Source: Mycoplasmopsis meleagridis
Lineage (GTDB): Bacteria; Bacillota_I; Bacilli_A; Mycoplasmatales; Metamycoplasmataceae
DNA: 64,000 nt
Direction: 5' to 3'
Assembly: GCF_900660695.1 (NCBI RefSeq)
Contig: NZ_LR215042.1
Span: forward strand, 580,174-644,173
Part shown: piece by piece, positions 9,996 to 19,913 of the stretch
Layout: every line of letters starts with the position of its first letter
How positions within the stretch are numbered: the first letter of the stretch is position 1
Made by a program: the position numbers and the translations under genes
Notes under the pieces: generated by a model
Databases searched by the model: none
Seen by the model: the letters and a program-made list of their open reading frames with translations, nothing else
Told to the model about the DNA's origin: nothing

Positions 9996-10941
9996 TTTTA
10001 AACTGATTTAATGTTCTTAAATCATTACGATAAAACTCTCTAATATCTTTAATACCATATTTAATCATTGCTAATCTTTCTAAACCAATTCCAGCAGCAA
10101 AACCATTAAAAATATTAGTATCATATCCAGCCATTTTTAAAACATTAGGATGAAGCATACCAGCACCTAAAACTTCAATTCAACGATTATTATAATAAAT
10201 ATCAACTTCAACGCTTGGCTCTGTAAAAGGAAAATAACTAGGACGTAATCTTAATTCAATTTCAGTTTCAAAAACATAGCTTAACAAAGATTTTAAAGTT
10301 CAAATTAAATTAGGAAAACTTACCTTTCCAACACTTACAAAATCTAGTTGAGTAAATTGATGAGAATGAGTTAAATCATCTTCATCATTTCTATAAACCT
10401 TACCTATTGAAAAAGTATTTATTTCTTTATTTTTATTTTTATCTAAAATTAATGCGCTTATTCCAGTATTATGTGTTCTTAATAACAATTCATCATCGAC
10501 ATAAAGAGAATCTTGCATATCGCGTGCAGGATGATCTTTTTGAATATTGAGTCTTTCAAAATTAAACCTATCTCATTCTAATTCTCCAGCTTTAGCTTCA
10601 AAATAAGAATTTTGCATAAATCAATCACGCAATCGATTTTCAATTATTGTAATAGGATGTAATGATCCTGCTCTATTAACTGGAAAAGAAACATCAAGCT
10701 TTTCCTTATTAATTAAATTTTCAATTCTTTTAATTTCTATATTTTCTTCTGCTAGTTTGATAAGTTTTTCATACTTTTCATTTAATTCGCTAAGTTTTTG
10801 ACCAATTATTTTTTTTCGTTCTATAGAAGAATTTTTAATTTCTTGTTTAAGTTTAAATAATTCTCCATCCTTTGAATATATTTTATTTTTAGCTTTCTTC
10901 AAATCTTCTAAAGTATTGATTTTATCTCATTCTATATGCAT
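9985..10941 (-). CDS. pheS: Phenylalanyl-tRNA synthetase alpha subunit
   Basis: A 318-residue catalytic subunit of PheRS. A coiled-coil N-terminal arm (about residues 1-85, rich in Lys and Glu) precedes the class II core. Class II motif 1 surrounds [10 protein letters not shown]. Motif 2 is the [20 protein letters not shown] region that binds ATP and the tRNA end. The Phe-binding and motif 3 region follows, with [18 protein letters not shown] and [18 protein letters not shown] few TGA Trp codons break it under the standard code. ATG at 10941 is preceded by GGAATA. It lies 10 bases after rarA and overlaps ung by 11 bases. The length is near normal (about 340). Confidence 0.96.
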
Positions 10942-10951
10942 AATATATTCC

Positions 10952-12163
10952 TTATTTTTTATTAATTTCTTGAATGAATTGATAATATTTTTTCATTTTT
11001 TCACTGTCATTATCTTTAAAGTTAAAAAACTTATAATTTTCGATTTCATTTGGTAAATAAGTCTGTTTTACAGCGGAATATGAAAAATCATGAGGATATT
11101 TATAACCTAAACCAAAACCCAATTTGGTAGCTGATTTATAATGGTTATCTTTTAGATGCTTTGGTATTTCAAAAACATTACCTTGATCAATAAAACTATT
11201 CGCTTTATTAAAAGCTAAATATGCACTATTGCTTTTAGGAGCTAAAGCTGCATTTATAATAGCAAAAGCAATTGGTAAATTTGCTTCAGGAAAACCTAAT
11301 TTTTCTACGGCATTAAAAGCTGCTTCAATTTTTAATCCTAATAATGTATCTGCTAAAGCAACATCTTCATAAGCAACACACATTAATCTTCTAAATAAAC
11401 CATGATAATCACCAGTTTTTAAAATCAAAGCTCCATAATAAAGAGCAGCATCGACATCACTACCTCTTAAAGATTTATGAAAAGCTGACAAATTATCATA
11501 ATGTTTTGATGAATCTTTATCACTATAAAAATTCATATTAGGAATAATTTTTTTTAAATCACCATTTGTAATTATTTTTTCATTGTTCAATAAAGCAACT
11601 AGTTGTAAATTATTTAATGCATTTCTATAATCACCATTAGAAAATTTGACTAAATTAAATAAAACGTCATCATTTATATTTAAATTAGGAAAGTGTTTCA
11701 CTATTATTTTTCTTAATCCTTTTTTTATATCATCTTCTTTTAATTTGTTAAATTGTAAAATTTGCATTCTACTTCTTAACGCAGGATTAACTCTAAAATA
11801 AGGAACTTCTGTTGTTGTAGCATAAATAATTGCTTCATCGTTTTCTAAATATGAAAGTAAAATATCTTGCTTATCTTTATTTAGTCTATGAATTTCGTCA
11901 ATAATGACTATTTCTTTTTCTTTAATTAAAGCCAATAAATCATTTTTAGAATCGATAGTTGAATTAAAAATACCATATGATTTACCTAAATCATTAGCTA
12001 AAGCAATAGCTGTAGAAGATTTACCAGTACCACTTTCTCCAAAGAATATAAAACTTGTAGTTAAATTATTTTTCACAATATTTTTTAATAAATCAACTAT
12101 ATTTTCTTGTCCGATAATATCATCCAACGTTTTGGGTCTTAATTTATTGGCTAAATTTTTCAT
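10952..12163 (-). CDS. rarA: Replication-associated recombination AAA+ ATPase RarA (MgsA)
   Basis: A 403-residue clamp-loader-like AAA+ protein that acts at stalled replication forks and gaps. It begins LANKLRPKTLDDIIGQENI, a typical RarA/RuvB-like N terminus. Walker A is FFGESGTGKSST near residue 47, Walker B is VIIDEIHRLNKDKQD near 93, sensor 1 is IIYATTTEVP, and NPALRSRMQIL holds the arginine finger. The C-terminal half contains the MgsA tetramerisation region (RGSDVDAALYYGALIL, CVAYEDVALADT). It is probably the first gene of the operon continuing to pheS. There is no Shine-Dalgarno, but TAAAAT (12170-12175) sits 6 bases before the ATG, suggesting a leaderless mRNA. Confidence 0.95.
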   Translation of the reverse strand: MKNLANKLRPKTLDDIIGQENIVDLLKNIVKNNLTTSFIFFGESGTGKSSTAIALANDLGKSYGIFNSTIDSKNDLLALIKEKEIVIIDEIHRLNKDKQDILLSYLENDEAIIYATTTEVPYFRVNPALRSRMQILQFNKLKEDDIKKGLRKIIVKHFPNLNINDDVLFNLVKFSNGDYRNALNNLQLVALLNNEKIITNGDLKKIIPNMNFYSDKDSSKHYDNLSAFHKSLRGSDVDAALYYGALILKTGDYHGLFRRLMCVAYEDVALADTLLGLKIEAAFNAVEKLGFPEANLPIAFAIINAALAPKSNSAYLAFNKANSFIDQGNVFEIPKHLKDNHYKSATKLGFGLGYKYPHDFSYSAVKQTYLPNEIENYKFFNFKDNDSEKMKKYYQFIQEINKK

Positions 12164-12169
12164 AAAATA

Positions 12170-12175
12170 ATTTTA
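12170..12175 (-). promoter_or_regulatory. -10 box of rarA, six bases from the ATG
   Basis: TAAAAT on the minus strand ends 6 bases before the rarA start codon. With the usual 6-7-base spacing to +1, transcription would begin at or next to the ATG. No Shine-Dalgarno is present. The flanking sequence is very AT-rich, so a chance match is possible. Confidence 0.4.
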
Positions 12176-12226
12176 AAATTATTTAAATAAGAAAAAATAA
12201 TTTTTTTAATTTTTCCCAAGATAATA

Positions 12227-12253
12227 AAAAACACCTTTTGAAAAGGTGTTTTT
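12227..12253 (-). terminator. Intrinsic terminator of the HAD-rnhC operon
   Basis: Hairpin AAAACACCTTTT-G-AAAAGGTGTTTT flanked by A and T runs; read leftward it ends in five Ts and touches the rnhC stop codon. The surrounding 12164-12251 gap also carries the rarA promoter. Confidence 0.85.
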
Positions 12254-12944
12254 AAATCATCTTAAACTTTATTTTTGCTACTTCATAAACAAAATTTTTG
12301 TCCTTATTTTCAAATAGTTTAGAAGCGAATAGTTTTACTTTTTCTCCCGCACCAAAAGGAAATACTACATTATATAATTTATTTTTTTGCGCCATTAAAT
12401 CTAAAAATAAAGCTCTGGCAATTATCGATGCACAAGCAACGTTAATATTTAAATCCTCTGCTTTATTACTTAATAAAACATCGTGCTTAATTTCGGCAAT
12501 TTGATACTTTTCTTTATTTTCTTTTTCAAGAAACTTTTCATAGTATTTTACTATTGAACTAAAAGTTGAATATTGATCTATAAAGATATAATCAATTTTG
12601 TCAATTTTATTTTGTAATTTTTCAATTGTTTTTAAATGCAAAAGCATTTTAATTTCATTAGCATTCAAAGTTTGATTCAAATCGTTATATTCTTTAGTTG
12701 TAAAAAAATGAGTACTAAAATAAATTTCTTTTGCAAGTAAAGAAGCAATTTCTTTTATTTTTTTATCAGTTAATTTTTTGCTATCTTTCACACCTAACGA
12801 ATTAACTCAATCAAGCTTATTTATAGGCACATAAGCAGCGCAGGATACAACAAAACCGAAATAGTCACCTACTCCAGTTTCATCAATTCCAATAATTTTT
12901 TTTGTATTTAAGTTATAAATAGGTTCAAATTGAATAAATTTCAT
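12252..12944 (-). CDS. rnhC: Ribonuclease HIII, catalytic domain only
   Basis: A 230-residue RNase H2-superfamily enzyme that cleaves the RNA strand of RNA-DNA hybrids. The motif IIGIDETGVGDYFG near residue 20 has the G-D-E-x-G-x-G-D-Y-F-G form of RNase HIII rather than the GRGPLAGP of RNase HII. VKDSKKLTDKKI and the later VACASIIARALFLDLM carry the other family motifs and acidic residues. Typical HIII proteins are about 300 residues with an N-terminal TBP-like substrate-binding domain. Here the catalytic domain begins at once, so that domain is missing. The start overlaps the HAD gene stop (TAATG). ATG 12944 is chosen because later starts would remove the catalytic GIDE. Confidence 0.9.
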
Positions 12945-13864
12945 TATTCTTCATCTTCGGCGTAATTTTTACGTTGCTTCATCATTTTTTCAAGTGATAA
13001 ATTACTTTTTTGAATAACTTTTTCGGGATTATCTAATAATTTATTTATAAAATCGCCTACAGCTCCTTCATCATTTTCTAATTTCAATTTCACAGAAGCA
13101 TATTTTTTAACCTCAGCAGAAGCATTTCCTACAGCAACTGAAATTTTAGCTACTTTAAACATTGGAACATCATTAAATCCATCTCCAAAAGCAATTGTAT
13201 TTTCCAAATCAATTCCATAATATCTAGAAAGTAAACTTAAAGCTCTTCCTTTACTTGTTGAAACATTGGTTATATCAAAAACAGGTGTTAACCCTTTTCC
13301 TTTTGATCAGTATGAAAATTCACCCAAATCACCATATTTTCTCTTAAGATATGATCTTAATTCTTCAACATCAGTTGTTTCTTTAACATCAAAAATAATT
13401 CCAGTAGGTTTTAAAGGTAATTTATTAAAATTCAATCCAACAACAAATTTAGGACTTTCTCTAAAGCCAAAAACACTTTCAAGAGCAGGATCTCTATGTT
13501 GAATTTGAACTCACCCAGGTCCTTCAATTGCAATATTGGTTGTTTCGTTTTTAACTTTTGGATCACCTAAAACATAAAGCATTTCGTTTAAATCTAAATA
13601 CTTTATATAAGGAATAAAATTTTCATCCTTTGGATTATGAATTTGTGCACCATTATAATTTGCCACTACTGTATCTAAACCTAATTTATCATAAATAGGC
13701 TTCGTACTTCTTCAAGGTCTACCAGTTAATAAACAAACAATGTGACCTTCATTTTTTGCTCTCAAAATAGCTTGAAATGATTTTTCATGAATTTCACCTG
13801 TTTTTGATGAAGCTAATAAAGTACCATCTAGATCAATAGCAAATAAAAATTTATTATTAGTCAT
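12944..13864 (-). CDS. Cof-type HAD phosphatase
   Basis: A 306-residue haloacid-dehalogenase-superfamily protein of the Cof (IIB) type, which usually dephosphorylates sugar phosphates, nucleotides or cofactors such as FMN or HMP-PP. It has motif I FAIDLDGTLLAS near residue 8, motif II CLLTGRP near residue 45, a large cap domain, motif III lysine in SKGRALSLLSRYYG (about 203), and motif IV IAFGDGFNDVPMFKVA. A basic, acidic-ended tail (QRKNYAEDEE) follows the fold. TGGAG precedes the ATG. Translation of rnhC is coupled to it by a TAATG overlap. The true substrate cannot be told from sequence. Confidence 0.9.
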
Positions 13865-13986
13865 TTAAACTCCAGTAATTTAAATATACAAGTTAATTTT
13901 AATATATTATATTCACTAATATAACTATTTTTAGCACTTAAAAGTTGTAAATATGTGATAGTTGATCTTTATTTTTTAAATTAAAA

Positions 13987-14014
13987 ATCGTATTTATTTA
14001 TAAATAAATACGAT
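13987..14014 (-). terminator. Palindromic terminator of the tail-anchored protein gene
   Basis: A perfect 28-base palindrome (14-base arms, ATCGTATTTATTTA and its complement) directly abuts the stop at 14015. Read leftward it is followed by TTTTTAATTT. No T run exists on the other side. The arms leave almost no unpaired loop. Confidence 0.7.
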
Positions 14015-14356
14015 CTAAATAAAATTGGCTTTGTTTCAAAGAAATATACCCAAAAGTAAAAAAACAATAATAACAAGTAAAGAAACTACAATAGATCACA
14101 AAACAATATTAGAAATTAACATTTTTCTTTTTGATTTTTTAATATGAGATAAATCACTATTAACATCATTAATTGTTGCCAAATAAAGAGCGTTTAAATG
14201 TTCTTCAGGTAAATTATTAAGCTCATCAATATGATAAATATGCAATTTATTTGCATCCACAATAGATGTAGCAATAAAATTATCTTTTTCAACAACTGAT
14301 AATTTATTATCAGAAGTATTTTGTTTTTGTTCATCATATTGATTATCTTTAATCAT
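14015..14356 (-). CDS. Tail-anchored small protein of unknown function
   Basis: A 113-residue protein I do not recognise. Residues 1-75 are polar and acidic (IKDNQYDEQKQNTSDNK near the start, then YHIDELNNLPEEHLNALYL). A basic patch (HIKKSKRKM) then leads into one predicted membrane helix near residues 82-107, ending WNKANFI. This is a single C-terminal anchor with the large part on the cytoplasmic side by the positive-inside rule. It stands alone between the HAD operon and the divergent dnaJ and has its own terminator. The final 30 residues appear only if TGA is read as Trp. Confidence 0.72.
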
Positions 14357-14403
14357 AATTTAATAATAACAAATTGATTAATAAATTTAAATTATTTAAT
14401 ATA

Positions 14404-14430
14404 TTAGCAAAATAACTTTATATATGCTAA
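14404..14430 (+). promoter_or_regulatory. CIRCE-like HrcA operator at dnaJ
   Basis: TTAGCA-N15-TGCTAA spans 27 bases, the exact size and outer half-sites of the CIRCE heat-shock element (TTAGCACTC-N9-GAGTGCTAA), with degenerate inner bases. Its right end runs into TAAAAT (14428-14433), a -10 placed 7 bases before the dnaJ ATG, so bound HrcA would block the promoter. A second element with identical outer bases and spacing precedes clpB. Confidence 0.75.
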
Positions 14431-14440
14431 AATAAGTTAC

Positions 14441-15541
14441 ATGAGTAAAAAAGATTATTATGCCGTTTTGGGTGTAAGTAAAAATGCTACACAAAAAGAA
14501 ATTAAAGAAGCATATAGAAAATTGGCTATGCAATATCATCCTGACAAATTAAAAGATGGCACGAGTGATAAAAAAATGCAGGAATTAAATGCTGCTTATG
14601 AAGTTTTAAGTGACCCACAAAAACGTGAAAACTATGATCGTTTTGGGGATGAAAATGGTGCGCAAGGATTTAATTTCTCTAATTTTCAAGAAACAGATTT
14701 CGGCGGAATGTTTAAAGATATATTTTCTCAATTTACTGGCGGTTTTGCTTCGAGAAGAAATCGACAAACTGGGCCATTGAAGGGTGAAAACATACATGTA
14801 AGTATGGAAATAAGTTTTATTGATGCCGTTTTGGGTAAAGAAGTGCCTTATGAATTTGAAAAATGAGTTCTTTGTGACTTATGTAACGGAAGCGGGGCTA
14901 AGAATTCTAGTGATGTTGTTACTTGTTCTACATGTAATGGAAATGGTTTTACTCAAAAAATTCAAAGAAGCTTTTTTGGTGAACAAATTATTCAATCCGT
15001 TTGCCAAACATGTTCAGGCAAAGGAAAAATTATTAAAGAAAAATGCCCTAAATGTCATGGACATGTTTATAACAAAGTTAATAAAAAAGTTACGCTTTTA
15101 ATAAAACCTGGAACAGTAAATGGTGATGAACTTAAACTTGATGGTTATGGAGAAAAAGGAATAAACGGCGGACCAGTTGGCGATATGTTTATCCAATTAA
15201 AAGTAAAAAATCATGAATTTTATCATCGTGATAAATTAAATATAGTAGCAGAAATGGATGTTTCTTTTATTGATATTTTGTGTGAAAAAAACATCAAAGT
15301 TCCTTCTCCTTATGGTCCTATTGATTTAAAACTAAAAAATAGTTATAAAGATGGGCAAAAAATTATTCTCAAAAATAAAGGTATAAAAAGATCTAATAGT
15401 GTCGGTGATTATATAATTCATCTTAACATTATTATCCCTGATCTTTCTGGAAGAGATTTAAAAAATCTTAATCAATTTTTAGAAGATGTAAAAGATAATT
15501 CTAATGAACAATTTATTAAAAAAATTGAAAAGATTAAATAA
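14441..15541 (+). CDS. dnaJ: Chaperone DnaJ
   Basis: A 366-residue type I J-protein that recruits DnaK and stimulates its ATPase. It has a J domain (1-68) with the HPD tripeptide in [10 protein letters not shown], then a Gly/Phe-rich linker ([13 protein letters not shown]). The zinc-binding domain (about 145-210) carries four CxxCxGxG-like repeats: [24 protein letters not shown] and CPKCHGHV, the last lacking the final glycine. Two C-terminal substrate-binding domains follow. A TGA Trp before the first zinc repeat breaks it in the standard code. There is no Shine-Dalgarno; a CIRCE-like element overlaps the -10 just upstream. The stop overlaps the next gene's ATG. Confidence 0.97.
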
Positions 15542-15987
15542 TGAAAAAAATAAATCCTTATTCACTAAAAGCCCTTAAAAACAGCTTAATTCAAAAAGAT
15601 GACAATTTTAAACAAGACTGAGAAAAATTTTCTAAATTAGTTAACGAAGAAGAATTTTGAAAAAAATATAATAATGAATTTGATAGAAAAAGAAAAAACG
15701 TCAAATTACTTGCGAAAAAAATTTCGTCAATAGAACTAAATGATATTAATGAAACTTTAGATTTTGCAAATGAAATAGAAAAAGAATTAAATAAAGAAAA
15801 AAACAATATTTATACTTATATCGATTTTTCATCTCACGAATTAAATAGCGTTATTGAAAAATTAAATGATAATGATGACAATTCATTTCTTGCTTACGAG
15901 CATGAAATTAATTTAGATGAAATTAATCAAAATAATAACGAAGAAACAACCGTAATAGAAATAAAAGGCAACATAAAAATCAATTAG
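15541..15987 (+). CDS. Unknown charged protein coupled to dnaJ
   Basis: A 148-residue protein I do not recognise. It is almost entirely hydrophilic: the first half is Lys/Glu-rich and probably helical or coiled coil (EEEFWKKYNNEFDRKRK, then LAKKISSIELNDINET), and the second half is acidic (IEKLNDNDDNSF, NNNEETTVIEIKG). There is no signal peptide, membrane segment or cysteine pattern. Its ATG overlaps the dnaJ stop (TAATG), so it should be translated from the same heat-inducible mRNA. That context hints at a link to protein folding, but this is inference only. Confidence 0.7.
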
Positions 15988-16072
15988 TCCATTGCTTTTA
16001 TTTTTGCCTTTTATTTTATATTAATATAAAATTATGTAATATTAAAGTTTAAGCCTATATTGAAGGAGTGCT

Positions 16073-16756
16073 ATGAGTAGAATTAATATTGCAATTGACG
16101 GTCCCTCTGGCGCTGGAAAGTCAACTGTTTCTAATGAACTTGCTAAACGTTTAGGATATATTTTTGTTAACACTGGAAGTTTTTATAGAGCAGTTGCTTT
16201 TTACTTACTAAACTTGAATATAGACTTAAATAATCAAGAACTTGTTAAACAGCACTTACATGACCTTGCAAATAAACATTCTATTACTATTGATAATAAA
16301 GAGCACATATATTTAAACGGACAAAATATAACTAATGAAATACGTGCTGATCAAATTTCTAAAGCATCTTCAAAAATTGCAACTTATCCTTTTATTAGAG
16401 AATATGTAGTTAACGCAATACAATCAATTACTAAGACTAGTAAAGGCTATATTATGGATGGAAGGGATACAACTTTTAGAATTATGCCTTTCGCGGAAGT
16501 TAAAATTTTTCTTACAGCTTCTTCTGAAGAGAGAACTAAAAGAAGAATTAAACAAAATGAAGAACTTGGATATATAACTGACTATAATACAGTCTTAAGC
16601 GAAATAAAAGCCAGAGATTTTCAAGATACTCATCGTTTGGTCGATCCATTACATAAAGTTGAAGATGCTATCGAAATTGATTGTACCAACATGACTTTCG
16701 AAGAAGTAGTTCAATCGATTATTGAAATAGTAAATCAAAAGGTTCTTAATGGCTAA
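16073..16756 (+). CDS. cmk: Cytidylate kinase
   Basis: A 227-residue NMP kinase that phosphorylates CMP and dCMP. The P-loop is [11 protein letters not shown] at residues 6-16. It also has [13 protein letters not shown], the CMP-recognition segment [15 protein letters not shown] near residue 125 (usually GRDIGT), [16 protein letters not shown], and the [13 protein letters not shown] region matching the family's RDxxDSxRxxxPL signature. AAGGAG precedes the ATG by 5 bases, and a TATAAA-like -10 lies in the 85-base gap upstream. The gene overlaps der by 8 bases, a pairing also common in Firmicutes. Confidence 0.96.
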   Translation: MSRINIAIDGPSGAGKSTVSNELAKRLGYIFVNTGSFYRAVAFYLLNLNIDLNNQELVKQHLHDLANKHSITIDNKEHIYLNGQNITNEIRADQISKASSKIATYPFIREYVVNAIQSITKTSKGYIMDGRDTTFRIMPFAEVKIFLTASSEERTKRRIKQNEELGYITDYNTVLSEIKARDFQDTHRLVDPLHKVEDAIEIDCTNMTFEEVVQSIIEIVNQKVLNG

Positions 16757-18059
16757 AAACACAATTGCAATTATAGGTAAACCTAATGTAGGCAAAAGCA
16801 CTCTTTTCAATAGGTTAATAGGTAAAAAAATATCTATTATTTATGATCGCCCAGGCATTACAAGGGATAGATTATATGAAAAATTTACTTGAAATGGAAA
16901 AGAAATTAGATTAATTGATACTGGCGGTATTGAAATCGAAAATAAACCTTTTCAAGAACAAATAAGAATACAAGCTGATATAGCTATAAATGAAGCAGAC
17001 GTTATTATATTTATGATCGATGGAACAAGCGACATAACTAATGATGATTTAATGATAATAAGCAAACTTAAAAAAACAAATAAACCTATTGTTATAGCTG
17101 CAAATAAACTTGAAAAAAATATGAATGAATTTGATTTTTCTCTCTATAAATTAGGAATAGATAAAATTTTTTCAATTTCTGCTCAACATGGACAAGGAAT
17201 AGGCGATTTGCTTGATGAATGTTTGAAATTTTTAATTTTTGACAACAAACAAGTTTCTAATAATTTTAAATTATCTATTATTGGTAGGCCAAATGCTGGT
17301 AAAAGTTCACTACTTAATAAATTAGCAAACGAAAATAGATCAATAGTTTCTAACATCCCTGGAACAACAAGAGATAGCGTTAAAAGTATAATTACTTTAA
17401 ATAATGAATATTTTGAAATTATTGATACTGCTGGTATTACAAGAAAAAGTAAAATAGAAGATAATGTTGAAAAATATGCTTTGATGAGAGCATTAAATTC
17501 TTTAGAAGAATCCAATTTATCTATAATAATGTTAGATTCTACCAAAGAAATTTCTCATTTTGACTCTACTATTATTGGCGAAGCTCTTGAAAATAATAAA
17601 CCAATTATTATTGCTATTAATAAATGAGACTTAATTGAAAAAGATTCAAAAACAATGCAAAACTATGAAAAAAACATTCGAAATAAATTTCATTTTGTTC
17701 CTTGAGTGCCTATTGTTTTTATTTCAGCAAAAACTAATTTAAGAATGCAAACTTTAATTGAAACAATCATAAAAGTTAAAAATAATTTAATTAGAGATAT
17801 AAAACCTTCTATATTATCAAGTTTTATTAGAGAAACACAAATTATTCAACCTGCTCCTCCTTATAATGGCGGAAGATTAAATATTTACTTAGTAAAAAAA
17901 ATTAAAGCTCCTATCCCTACTTTTATTTTTTTTGTAAATAATAAAAAATATTTGCACTTTAGTTATCAAAGACACTTAGAAAACGAAATAAGAAAAGTAT
18001 TAGACTTTGCGGGTTGTCCTCTCAAATTAATTTTTAAAAATAAAAATGGTTTAGAATAA
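16749..18059 (+). CDS. der: Ribosome-assembly GTPase Der (EngA)
   Basis: A 436-residue protein with two tandem GTPase domains and a KH-like C terminus, needed for 50S assembly. G domain 1: [15 protein letters not shown] (G1), [10 protein letters not shown] (G2), IDTGGIE (G3) and ANKLEK as a variant G4 (usually NKID). G domain 2 starts near residue 170: [34 protein letters not shown] and INKWDLI with the Trp encoded by TGA. The C-terminal KH-like domain (about 350-436) includes [15 protein letters not shown]. It starts inside the end of cmk and ends at a shared convergent terminator. Confidence 0.96.
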
Positions 18060-18060
18060 C

Positions 18061-18099
18061 AAAAATAACCTTTTTTCGTAAAGAACTTAGGTTATTTTT
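18061..18099. terminator. Bidirectional terminator shared by der and dnaI
   Basis: A perfect 10-bp stem AAAAATAACC/GGTTATTTTT with a 19-base loop. The left arm begins 2 bases after the der stop. The right arm codes the last residues of the convergent dnaI-like gene, whose stop (18087-18089) lies in the loop. Both directions end in a T run. Confidence 0.85.
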
Positions 18100-18983
18100 A
18101 TTACTTCACTTTTTTCTAAAAATGAAGTAAATAATTTTTTAAAAATTAGATTATTTTTCTCAATATTATCATTTCAAAATGTAAATAAATCTTTAGTACT
18201 TACGTCTGTAGAAATGATAGTTATTTTTTTATTTTTCTCACGCTCTCTTAGAACAAAAAATAAATTATCATTTATAAAATAATTTTTAGGTTTTATACTA
18301 GCGATATCATCTAAAACTAATATTTCAACTTCAATTAACTTATTCAATAAATTTAAACTAGATATTTTTTCTGAAACTAAATAATTAATAAATTTTTGTA
18401 ATTCATCACACTTTAAGTATGCAACAGTTTTATTTTCACTTATAAAATTATTTGCTATTGCTTGAACGAAATAACTTACATCTTTTATATTGCTAGAATA
18501 CAATATAAAATTATTTTTAAGTTCGATATCGCTTTTATTATTGACAAAAAATAAATTCATTTTATCTAAAATGACATTTTTAGTAGCATTTGTAATTTTG
18601 GTATGAGAAATAACATTTTTTAATGATTTAGAAAAATCTAGATTAGAAATATCAGAACAAAATAAATTTAGTGATTTTAGATAAAGATTAACAAATTCTT
18701 TATTTGATCTAATTTTTTTTCTAAAAACTAATTCACCGTTTTTTTTACGAGTAATTTTAAATTTATATGGAAAATTGGCAGAATTTTTTAGAGATTCAAT
18801 TAATTCTATAAAATCATCTCCGTATTCTAATATTTCATCATCTTCTATTTTTAACTGTTTAAATAAATCTAATTTCAACAAATCTGGATGATTTTTTATA
18901 TTTGAAACAAATTTTTGCTTTATGTCGCCGCTTAAAATTTCTTCTATATTTTTACTAAAAAGTGAATATTCTTGAACTTTCAT
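18087..18983 (-). CDS. dnaI: DnaI-like helicase-loader protein with a degenerate P-loop
   Basis: A 298-residue protein resembling the Firmicute helicase loader DnaI, which delivers the replicative helicase to DNA with DnaB and DnaD. An N-terminal helical region (1-120) precedes an AAA+-like domain: Walker B ILVLDDIAS near 221-229, then FFVLRERE and the sensor-1-like ITIISTDVS. Where Walker A (GxxGxGKT) is expected the sequence reads FILYSSNIKDVSYF (residues 159-172), with no glycine or catalytic lysine, so ATP binding is doubtful. Its start lies 3 bases after the dnaB-like gene, as in the Bacillus dnaB-dnaI pair. Its 3' end forms half of the terminator shared with der. Confidence 0.75.
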
Positions 18984-18986
18984 TTT

Positions 18987-19913
18987 CTAATAATGCTGAA
19001 TATCTTTCTTATTGTTAATTTGATTTGTATAAGCGGCTTTTCATAAAGTTTTTTTGATAAAAGTTTTTCCCATTGTGTCCACGTATATTTGATCTAAAAA
19101 TTGTTCAGCTTTTTCAAAATTATTTATTTTGGAATTATATATTTTATCTAAAGTATCATTAAAAATATCACAGTCAATTTTCAAATACATATCAGATAAA
19201 TAATATAACGTTAAATTAATAATAGGATTAATTAAACCTAATTCCTTATATTTATTAAAAATGTTGATAAAAAAATAAGTAGGTTTAATATTAGTCAAAT
19301 GATAATAGTATGTTGCGGGAGTTTCTTTTAAAGTTGCTTCATAAAGATTATTTATTAAAACATTATCATCTATATTCTTACTAACAACTAATTCTTCATA
19401 AAAATTATTCATTTCTTCTTCGCTTGTATTTTCATCATTAAAAACATCTTCAAAACTAGCAGAAATATCGCTTAATTCTCCTGTGTCAATTATGTTTTTG
19501 GTTTTATTTATCAGTTTATTAAACATATTATTACCAATTTTTTTTACCAATTGTTTACACAAGTCTTTGTTCTTAGAAAATTGGATAGAATTAAGTGGTT
19601 TTTCCAATTCAAAAACAGTAATTTGACGAAAGTTATCTTGATAAGTAGATAATAATGAAAGGGATTCCAAGCATCTTCTTGCTTTATTGAGATTTTCTAA
19701 TTTTATGTTCAATAGAAAAACTAAATTATTGAAATCAAAATAAAAATCATCCTTATTTGTTTCTATGCTGACATCCCTTAAATGTTCATAAAGCAAAATT
19801 GCATCAGAAGATAAAAGAGGAGAATAAAATTTACGAAGATTTTTTAAATCATCACCAGAAATAGAATTAATATATTGAATTTTAAAATTAGAATATGTTA
19901 ATCTTTTATCCAT
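18987..19913 (-). CDS. DnaB/DnaD-like replication initiation protein
   Basis: A 308-residue protein resembling Firmicute DnaB (helicase loader; unrelated to E. coli DnaB helicase). Residues 1-115 look like a winged-helix DnaD/DnaB N domain (YSPLLSSDAILLYEHLR, then LNKARRCLESLSLLSTY). A linker of low complexity and acidic character follows (DVFNDENTSEEEMN). The C-terminal domain (about 195-290) fits the DnaB_2/DDBH2 pattern (GLINPIINLTLYYLSD, then NFEKAEQFLDQ). GGAGATT precedes the ATG. It is followed directly by the dnaI-like gene. Identification rests on pattern and on the dnaB-dnaI order. Confidence 0.75.

Noticed and set aside
13931..13945. TTAGCACTT as a CIRCE element upstream of the HAD gene
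   Set aside because: Only one half-site is present. At CIRCE spacing the right arm reads AAATATGTG, which does not match, so this is a chance half-site.
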